A program made the translations under genes and the position numbers. From a bacterium (GTDB lineage: Bacteria > Bacteroidota > Bacteroidia > Bacteroidales > Muribaculaceae), in assembly GCA_004559845.1 (NCBI GenBank), contig SFWW01000051.1:1-12372 (forward strand): a stretch of 12,372 bases of DNA. Reading direction: 5' to 3'. Below, piece after piece: positions 1-4,994 of the stretch. Each line of letters opens with the position of its first letter. The stretch's first letter is position 1. The notes below the pieces were generated by a model. That model did not search any database. It was given only the letters and a program-made list of their open reading frames with translations, and was not told where the DNA came from.

Positions 1-168
1 TACAAGTTCATCCATTCTGCCTTCGACTCCGAGACTCTGGAGCGCATGGTGGTTTATCAGGCTCTCTATGGAGACCAAGCCTATTGGGTAAGACCGGAAA
101 AGATGTTCTTCGGGAAAGTTACGAGGGACGGCAGAACATTTAATCGTTTCACAGAAATAGACAGATAA
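1..168 (+). CDS. DUF1653 family protein, C-terminal part (5' end outside window)
   Basis: Frame 1 is open from the first base to the TAA at 166-168, giving the last 55 residues of a protein. The segment SETLERMVVYQALYGD, followed by a WVRP motif and a MFFGKV stretch, matches what I know of the small DUF1653 family (usually about 70-100 residues), whose core reads roughly ETLE.mVVYq.LYgd...WvRP..mF. The function of the family is not established. The stop lies only 2 bp before the thioredoxin ATG, so the two genes are almost certainly co-transcribed and perhaps translationally coupled. The family call rests on motif recognition; the operon link is inferred from spacing. Confidence 0.8.
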   Translation, partial: YKFIHSAFDSETLERMVVYQALYGDQAYWVRPEKMFFGKVTRDGRTFNRFTEIDR

Positions 169-170
169 TT

Positions 171-470
171 ATGGAAACATTTAATAACGTAATAAACAGT
201 GGCCAGCTCGTTCTGGTCGATTTCTTTGCTACATGGTGCCAACCATGCAAGGCGATGCACCCCATCTTGGAGCAGGTGAAGGAAGTGTTGGGTGACAGGA
301 TCCGCATCATCAAGGTGGATGTGGACAAGTATGGAGTGACGGCAAGCCAGTACGGCATTCAGTCTGTGCCCACACTCATGCTTTTCAGGCACGGCGAAGT
401 ACTGTGGAGAACGAGCGGCGTAGTGCAGAAATCAGAGTTGTTGGCAACGATTGACCCATTTTTAAGATAA
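171..470 (+). CDS. Thioredoxin-like thiol-disulfide oxidoreductase (WCQPC active site)
   Basis: This 99-residue protein is about the length of a single thioredoxin domain. It has no signal peptide, so it should act in the cytoplasm, reducing or exchanging disulfides with partner proteins. The active site is W22-C23-Q24-P25-C26 in the context DFFATWCQPCK, and the cis-proline that packs against it is P67 in SVPTL. The buried-strand sequence VDVDKYG also fits the thioredoxin fold. The oddity is Gln in place of the usual Gly between the cysteines, which may shift the redox potential. The ATG follows the upstream stop by 2 bp, and the next gene starts 8 bp after this stop. It heads a run of flavin and thiol genes. 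The fold is certain; the physiological substrate is unknown. Confidence 0.92.
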   Translation: METFNNVINSGQLVLVDFFATWCQPCKAMHPILEQVKEVLGDRIRIIKVDVDKYGVTASQYGIQSVPTLMLFRHGEVLWRTSGVVQKSELLATIDPFLR

Positions 471-478
471 ATGTCATT

Positions 479-949
479 ATGGAACAAGAGATAACATTAC
501 GCGATGTGGCCAACTATCTGGACCATATCGGCATCCAATTTTTGGCGACAATAGGATTGGACGGCAAGCCGAAGGTTCGTCCGATGCAGTATATGGTGTT
601 GGAGGATGGGAAACTATGGTTCTGCACCAATTCTAAGAAGGAGGTCTATGCAGAACTGCAAGCCAATCCCTGCATTGAACTTTGCGGCTGCAAACTGGAA
701 AAGGATGAGATGCAGACTACTTGGATTCGCTTCTCGGCAGAGGTTGTGTTTGAGGAAAGGCAGGACATCAGGGATGCCATCATTGAAAAGAGTGCCATCG
801 TGAATGCGCTATACAAGAACATGCGCGACAACCCCATCTTCAAGGTGTTCTATCTGAAAAACATCGACGGGTGGATGACCAGCCTCGGCCATGTTAAGGG
901 GCTGGAGAATAGAGATGAGTTTGCAAGACCTATACATTTCAAATTTTGA
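479..949 (+). CDS. Pyridoxamine 5'-phosphate oxidase-like FMN-binding split-barrel protein
   Basis: This 156-residue protein has the split-barrel N-terminus of the PNPOx-like superfamily. The strand-turn-strand FLATIGLDGKPKVRPM is the usual FMN-binding entry, followed by LWFCTNSKKEVY and a strand pair around NPCIELCGC. The length fits single-domain members, which bind FMN or sometimes F420 or heme and are mostly uncharacterised. True PdxH is longer (over 200 residues) with its own C-terminal motif, so a role in vitamin B6 synthesis is not supported. Five cysteines are present. The protein looks cytoplasmic. It lies 8 bp after thioredoxin and 6 bp before a flavin reductase, so a redox partnership with those products is plausible but inferred. 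Of its 13 lysines, 9 use AAG. Confidence 0.85.
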   Translation: MEQEITLRDVANYLDHIGIQFLATIGLDGKPKVRPMQYMVLEDGKLWFCTNSKKEVYAELQANPCIELCGCKLEKDEMQTTWIRFSAEVVFEERQDIRDAIIEKSAIVNALYKNMRDNPIFKVFYLKNIDGWMTSLGHVKGLENRDEFARPIHFKF

Positions 950-955
950 CATATA

Positions 956-2071
956 ATGAAGAAGATACTTTTTATCATCGGTTCCTTACGCAAGGAATCG
1001 TTCAACAAGAAGCTCGCCAAAGAGGTGGAGCAGATGCTTGCCGGGCGTGCGACGGTGGAATATCTCGACTATTCGGATGTGCCGTTGATGAATCAGGACA
1101 TCGAGTTTCCTGCGCCCGAACCGGTCAAGAGAGTGAGGGGTAAAGTAGCAGAGGCGGATGCACTCTGGATATTCTCTCCTGAATACAATTACAGTTATCC
1201 CGGTCATTTGAAGAATCTCATCGACTGGCTGTCACGTCCGCTCGTGGCAGGAGACCGTCAGACTCCGCTTGCCATTAACGGAAAGAAGGTGGCTCTTAGC
1301 GGTGCTGGTGGCGCATCGGCAACAGCCAAGTGCCGTGAGAAGCTGACCGAACTGCTCACGCTGCCGTTTATCCGTGCAGAAGTGATGACAGAACCTCTGA
1401 CGGGCATCCAACTGAACATGGAGGCTTGGACGGAAGGCCGTATGATACTGACCGAAGCACAGAGGTCTAGCTTGAAACGGCAGGTGGATGCATTCATAGA
1501 CTATATTAGCGATTTACACATTACACAGAGGTCTAGCTTGAAACGGCAGGTGGATGCATTCATAGACTATATTAGCGATTTACACATTACAAAGAAAGAG
1601 ACAACGAATATTTCTGACTTATTTCAAGTACTGGACTTACTCGATAACATGAAAATCCAGTATTGGTTAGATGGTGGGTGGGGTGTAGATGCTTTGTATG
1701 GCAAGCAGACCCGGACGCATCGGGATATTGACATTGATTTCGATGCCCAATATCATGATGAACTTTTAACACTTTTGCAAAAAAAGGGTTATTTGATTGA
1801 GACGGACTGCTATCCAAACAGAATAGAACTTCATAGTGAAAAATTGGGGTATATCGATATCCATCCATTTGTATTGAATAGCGATGGAACTTCCAAACAA
1901 GCTGACTTGAATGGGGGATGGTATGAATTCCAGCCTGATTTCTTTGGTACGGCTGTACTTGAGGGAAGAACTATTCCATGTATATCATTAAAAGCTCAGA
2001 AGGTCTTTCATACTGGATATGAGCTTCGTGATAAAGATATACATGACCTTGCTATACTTGAACGAATATAA
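956..2071 (+). CDS. NAD(P)H-dependent FMN reductase fused in frame to a lincosamide nucleotidyltransferase-like domain
   Basis: This 371-residue frame joins two unrelated enzymes. Residues 1 to about 184 are a flavodoxin-fold NADPH-dependent FMN/quinone reductase: GSLRKESFNKKLA near the start is the FMN-phosphate loop, and SPEYNYSYPGHLKNLIDW is the family's second signature. Residues 169-190 and 191-212 are an exact 22-residue tandem repeat of the reductase's last helix. Residues about 213-371 resemble LnuA/LinA lincosamide O-nucleotidyltransferases, with LDGGWGVDALYG (238-249), RTHRDIDIDFD (253-263), LGYIDIHP, GRTIPCIS and a C-terminal tail like the family. That part is about 159 residues, near the 161 I recall for LnuA. 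A native reductase would end near residue 185, so its stop and the Lnu start seem to have been lost. Whether the chimera inactivates lincomycin or clindamycin, keeps reductase activity or is cut is unknown. Confidence 0.85.
   Translation: MKKILFIIGSLRKESFNKKLAKEVEQMLAGRATVEYLDYSDVPLMNQDIEFPAPEPVKRVRGKVAEADALWIFSPEYNYSYPGHLKNLIDWLSRPLVAGDRQTPLAINGKKVALSGAGGASATAKCREKLTELLTLPFIRAEVMTEPLTGIQLNMEAWTEGRMILTEAQRSSLKRQVDAFIDYISDLHITQRSSLKRQVDAFIDYISDLHITKKETTNISDLFQVLDLLDNMKIQYWLDGGWGVDALYGKQTRTHRDIDIDFDAQYHDELLTLLQKKGYLIETDCYPNRIELHSEKLGYIDIHPFVLNSDGTSKQADLNGGWYEFQPDFFGTAVLEGRTIPCISLKAQKVFHTGYELRDKDIHDLAILERI
1458..1591 (+). repeat. Exact tandem duplication, 66-bp period, in coding sequence
   Basis: Bases 1458-1525 and 1524-1591 are identical over 68 bp, with a 2-bp CA overlap at the joint, so the period is 66 bp. 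Because 66 is a multiple of three, the duplication adds exactly 22 residues (169-190 repeated as 191-212) and keeps the reading frame. The unit covers the last helix of the FMN reductase plus the linker to the nucleotidyltransferase domain. No difference separates the copies, which suggests a young duplication by slippage or CA microhomology. An assembly artefact is possible but less likely at this repeat length. Confidence 0.97.
1592..2071 (+). other. AT-rich segment carrying the Lnu-like domain, probably acquired
   Basis: Composition drops sharply inside the fused gene. The 60 bases 1741-1800 contain 19 G+C, while the 60 bases 1261-1320 in the reductase part contain 36. The change coincides with the switch from reductase to nucleotidyltransferase sequence. 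Lincosamide nucleotidyltransferase genes are commonly mobile and AT-rich, so I infer that this piece was acquired and inserted in an existing redox operon. No insertion-sequence ends or target duplications are visible around it. Confidence 0.65.
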
Positions 2072-2078
2072 TGTGAAC

Positions 2079-2477
2079 ATGAATAAAAGAGAATACGTAC
2101 AAGCCAACAAGGATTGGCTTACAGCAAAGGCGCAGGAGGAGGGAGTGAAGGCTCTCCCCAAGGGCATTTATTACAAGGTGTTGGCAGAGGGCAAGACTGA
2201 TGGAAAGCATCCTACGCCTCGAAGCATTGTCACTGCCCATTACACAGGCCGTACCATCGACGGCAAGCAGTTTGACAGCAGCCGTGGAGGTGCACCCTTG
2301 GCTATCCGTCTCTGCGACCTCATTGAAGGATGGATCATCGCTATGCAGCAGATGTGTGTAGGCGACAAATGGGAGGTATATATCCCAGCCGAAATGGGTT
2401 ATGGCAAGTTTTCGCAACCAGGCATACCAGGAGGTTCCACTCTCATTTTCGAGATAGAACTGCTTGGGATTGCGTAA
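2079..2477 (+). CDS. FKBP-type peptidyl-prolyl cis-trans isomerase
   Basis: This 132-residue protein is an FKBP fold that catalyses cis-trans isomerisation of Xaa-Pro bonds. Visible signatures are VTAHYTGRTIDGKQFDSS, then IEGWIIAMQQMCVGDKW and IPAEMGYG, and the terminal PGIPGGSTLIFEIELL. The start is taken as the ATG at 2079, 7 bp after the preceding stop. The frame is open further upstream to 2019, but that would put 20 non-FKBP residues inside the fused gene. There is no signal peptide or lipobox, so a cytoplasmic location is expected, unlike the many exported FKBPs of Bacteroidota. An N-terminal helix (NKREYVQANKDWLTAKAQEE) resembles the short helical leader of Bacteroidota FKBPs. It follows the redox genes closely and probably shares their transcript. 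Confidence 0.93.
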   Translation: MNKREYVQANKDWLTAKAQEEGVKALPKGIYYKVLAEGKTDGKHPTPRSIVTAHYTGRTIDGKQFDSSRGGAPLAIRLCDLIEGWIIAMQQMCVGDKWEVYIPAEMGYGKFSQPGIPGGSTLIFEIELLGIA

Positions 2478-2506
2478 GAACAGATAACTTTCTGATATGG
2501 ATAATA

Positions 2507-2860
2507 ATGACCGCACCGAATATTGAATCATCCACACGAGAAGAGCGTTTGGATTACGTCTTGAATGAATGGAGATGTCTGCATAATTGCGAGATATGCG
2601 GCAAATGCCATGTTCTTAAAGGTCGAAGCGAAGAAATCCTCTATGCCGACTATATAGACGGCAAGAGGTCGTATATGGAGATAACACTGTTTGAACCAGA
2701 AGGTGTGTATTATCCGATATGGCAAGCTATGCAGGATGATGAGACCTTGACGGCAGTGGTACGAAGCAGACAGTTGCACATCTACAGAGGCGGGAAGAAG
2801 ATTCTCGTTCTGGCAGGCAAGGCACAACAGAAGATAATACGAGAAGATAAATTGAATTAA
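2507..2860 (+). CDS. Unrecognised small protein with a four-cysteine cluster
   Basis: I do not recognise a named family for this 117-residue protein. The clearest feature is an N-terminal cluster C24-x3-C28-x2-C31-x2-C34 (CLHNCEICGKC), a spacing that could bind zinc or an iron-sulfur cluster or act as a redox thiol group. The rest looks like a small alpha/beta domain with no further cysteines. The frame stays open upstream to 2330, but those residues overlap the FKBP gene and look like shadow sequence; the ATG at 2507, 29 bp after the FKBP stop, is the natural start. No signal peptide is present. As last gene of the run with thioredoxin and flavin proteins, a redox or metal role is plausible but unproven. 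No obvious terminator follows it. Confidence 0.75.
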   Translation: MTAPNIESSTREERLDYVLNEWRCLHNCEICGKCHVLKGRSEEILYADYIDGKRSYMEITLFEPEGVYYPIWQAMQDDETLTAVVRSRQLHIYRGGKKILVLAGKAQQKIIREDKLN

Positions 2861-2892
2861 TTAGGGATATTCATTTAATAGGCAACTGATTG

Positions 2893-2924
2893 TTTGTCAA
2901 TATTATAGATATTTTGTAACTTTA
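2893..2924 (+). promoter_or_regulatory. Orphan Bacteroidota -33/-7 promoter
   Basis: TTTG at 2893-2896 and TAACTTTA at 2917-2924 are separated by exactly 20 bp. This matches TTTG-N20-TAnnTTTG except for the last base of the -7 box. Transcription would start near 2931 and run rightwards. No convincing coding sequence follows until 3398, so it could drive a long leader for the nucleotidase gene, a small RNA, or be what remains of a lost gene's promoter. The first bases of the predicted RNA can fold: GATG/CATC and CCC/GGG arms at 2934-2953, with an imperfect outer pairing of 2931-2938 with 2959-2966. Confidence 0.6.
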
Positions 2925-3317
2925 CAAAGAACCCCCGATGTACCCATCACGGGCTAATTCGAGGGTAATTTCTTAAAGATATAGCCAACAAGTATATCGT
3001 TACCAAAAAACTTTCATACACAACCACTTAGAGTCAACCAAAGCAAAACAGTGAGCTTCCGAGAAGAGCGGTCATGGTCAATGCAAGCGAGGCGCAGCTT
3101 GAAGCCAAAGCCAGCGAAATAGAGCCTCGCAGCAGAGCGGTTGTGGCTATTCCCCACATAATTCTATCATCCATCCACCCTATAGAATCCATCGCAGTAA
3201 GAGGGGCTATCCCACATCCACAAAAAAAAGCTCAGAAATGGATGCAAATCTATGAAATCGGTGTGAGCTGTGAGTTGGCATTTGAGTTTGTTAAAAAAAA
3301 TAAATTACGCAAGGGAG
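2925..3317. other. Gene-free spacer
   Basis: No supportable gene lies here. A frame open from 3074 to 3334 would give 86 residues, but it has no recognisable motif or promoter and ends inside the next promoter, so I treat it as chance. Weak structure includes an ATTCTAT/ATAGAAT inverted repeat (3161-3167 and 3182-3188) and two similar blocks, GGCTATTCCCCACAT (3145-3159) and GGCTATCCCACAT (3205-3217). The spacer sits where codon usage changes between the left and middle blocks, so it may be an old junction or decayed gene. Confidence 0.5.
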
Positions 3318-3349
3318 TATGGGGAGTTGGATGATTTTTTGTAAATTTG
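3318..3349 (+). promoter_or_regulatory. Promoter of the 5'-nucleotidase gene
   Basis: A perfect -7 box TAAATTTG lies at 3342-3349. Exactly 20 bp upstream is TATG (3318-3321), a one-mismatch version of the -33 TTTG. Transcription would begin near 3356, about 42 bases before the ATG at 3398. The position argues against starting translation at the TTG at 3347, which falls inside the -7 box. Confidence 0.65.
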
Positions 3350-3397
3350 TGGGTGTATAGAAATAACTATTTTTCAAAAACCATTCAACAATTAATT

Positions 3398-4909
3398 ATG
3401 ACAGTTTTTAATAAGTTTTTATTGCTTGCTTTGCTGGTGGCACTATCCATTCCGGCGCCAAAAGCTGAGCACTTGGTGATTGCCGCAGTAAACGATACCC
3501 ATAGTCAAATCACTCCGGCAGCCGACAATAAAGGTGGTTTGCTTCGCCGACGTGCCATCTACGACCAAATTCGCAGAGAGAACAAAAATACGATGATTAT
3601 CCATGGTGGTGATGGCGTGCAGGGCACACTCTATTTTTCACTCTTCAAAGGCGAAGTGGAGTTTGCAGCAATTGATAGCATAGGCTACGATATGGTGACC
3701 TTCGGTAATCATGAATTTGACAACGGCTTAAATATTCTCTCTCAATACGTGAATAAGCTCAACACACCGGTGGTGTCGACCAACTACGACTTCAGCGCCA
3801 CTCCGGTGAAAGGCGTGTTGCCCTACATGATTAAAACCTTTGGCGGCAAGCGCGTGGCTTTTATGGGAATCAACGTGAACCCCAAAAATATGGTGTCGAA
3901 AGAGAACTACGTTGGGCTCGTCCACCAAAACGGCGAAGCCATTGCCGACCCCACTGCCAAATATTTGAAAGAAGTGCAAAAAGTGGATTATGTGGTGATG
4001 GTGTCGCACATCGGCTATTTTGCAGAAATTGAAGGCGAACCTTGCGATTCTCTTTTGGTGACCAAGAGCCACTATATCGACTTGGTGATTGGCGGCCACA
4101 CCCACTCGGAAATTAAGCCCGGCTCTGCCCAATCACTCGTGAAAAATGCTGATGGCAAACCGGTGGTGATTGGCCAATGCGGAAAATATGGTAAACTGGT
4201 GGGCGTGTACGACCTCAACCTCGAAACCGGAGAAGTGGAGTACCGTCACATTAAGGTAAATGCTGACTACGACGAAGCTGCCAAGCAATATTCTGCCTTT
4301 GAAAAATGGCTCACCCCCTACAAGCATTCGGTGGATTCTATTATGAATACGCCTATTGCCGAAAACACCAAGGATATGAAGCTCGATAGCTATGCTTATC
4401 AAAATTGGCTCTCCGACGTGGTGGAAGAAATCATTACATCGCTCTATGGCAACAAAATCGACCTGACGATTATGAACAAAGGCGGTATTCGCAACGATAT
4501 GCCTAAGGGCACCGTGTCGGAAGGATTGATTAGCACCACTTTCCCCTTCGACAACCGCTTTATGGTGCTCAACCTCAAAGGCAAAGACTTGCTTGAAGCC
4601 ATTAGAATAATGGTGGGTAGAGGCGGCGATTCCGTGAGCAAAGAAGTGAAGGTAACCTATGGAGCCAACGGCAAAGTATTGAGCGCCAAACTCAATGGCA
4701 AAGATATCAAACCCGAACAAACCTATAAGGTGGGCACCATCAACTTCTTGGTAAACGGCGGCGACGGAATGGGCGTGCTCAGCAAAGGAACAGTGCTTTT
4801 CACCGACACCGAACCCTACGGCGAACACATCTTGAACTATGTGAAAAATCTTTCTAAGCAGGGCAAGAAAATCTCTGCAGACGAAAAACCGAGGTTCATC
4901 AAAAAATGA
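3398..4909 (+). CDS. Secreted 5'-nucleotidase / UshA-family metallophosphoesterase
   Basis: This 503-residue protein begins with a signal peptide (charged MTVFNK, a long Leu/Ala core, likely cut near A23). The N-terminal calcineurin-like metallophosphoesterase domain has all two-metal motifs: D33 and H35 in NDTHS, D72 in HGGDG, N104-H105 in GNHEFD, H204 in VSHIG, and H234/H236 in GGHTHS. The C-terminal 5'-nucleotidase domain follows, with NKGGIRNDMPKG, TTFPFDNRF and a closing INFLVNGGDGMG. UshA-type enzymes hydrolyse extracytoplasmic nucleotides (and sometimes UDP-sugars) to nucleosides and phosphate. Length agrees with a complete two-domain enzyme (E. coli UshA is about 550). It has its own promoter; the next gene starts 85 bp downstream without an evident terminator. 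The exact substrate cannot be read from sequence. Early lysines are mostly AAA (15 of the first 20). Confidence 0.93.
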   Translation: MTVFNKFLLLALLVALSIPAPKAEHLVIAAVNDTHSQITPAADNKGGLLRRRAIYDQIRRENKNTMIIHGGDGVQGTLYFSLFKGEVEFAAIDSIGYDMVTFGNHEFDNGLNILSQYVNKLNTPVVSTNYDFSATPVKGVLPYMIKTFGGKRVAFMGINVNPKNMVSKENYVGLVHQNGEAIADPTAKYLKEVQKVDYVVMVSHIGYFAEIEGEPCDSLLVTKSHYIDLVIGGHTHSEIKPGSAQSLVKNADGKPVVIGQCGKYGKLVGVYDLNLETGEVEYRHIKVNADYDEAAKQYSAFEKWLTPYKHSVDSIMNTPIAENTKDMKLDSYAYQNWLSDVVEEIITSLYGNKIDLTIMNKGGIRNDMPKGTVSEGLISTTFPFDNRFMVLNLKGKDLLEAIRIMVGRGGDSVSKEVKVTYGANGKVLSAKLNGKDIKPEQTYKVGTINFLVNGGDGMGVLSKGTVLFTDTEPYGEHILNYVKNLSKQGKKISADEKPRFIKK

Positions 4910-4994
4910 TACATCGGTAGCACATCTTCTAAGCCTATTAACTTTTTTTACTCAATAAATATTCAACAAGAGTGAAACCATTGATGATTGAATC

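Noticed and set aside
2019..2078. Earlier FKBP start at 2019
   Set aside because: It would overlap the fused gene by 53 bp and add residues without FKBP homology; ATG 2079 gives a normal N-terminus.
2576..2612. Radical SAM cluster (CxxxCxxC) in the four-cysteine protein
   Set aside because: The C-x3-C-x2-C spacing is matched, but at 117 residues there is no room for a radical SAM barrel and no other motif of that family.
3074..3334. Possible 86-residue gene in the spacer
   Set aside because: No family motif, no promoter close to its start, and it ends within the promoter of the next gene; composition is repetitive and proline/serine scattered.
4133..4828. 231-residue open frame on the - strand in the nucleotidase gene
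   Set aside because: Shadow of the strongly supported nucleotidase; composition (Phe/His/Val rich) is typical of antisense reading.
4939..4946. -7 box TAACTTTT for the GH3-hydrolase gene
   Set aside because: At the 20-bp distance upstream the sequence is CGGT, not TTTG, so support is too weak; the gene may be read from the nucleotidase promoter.
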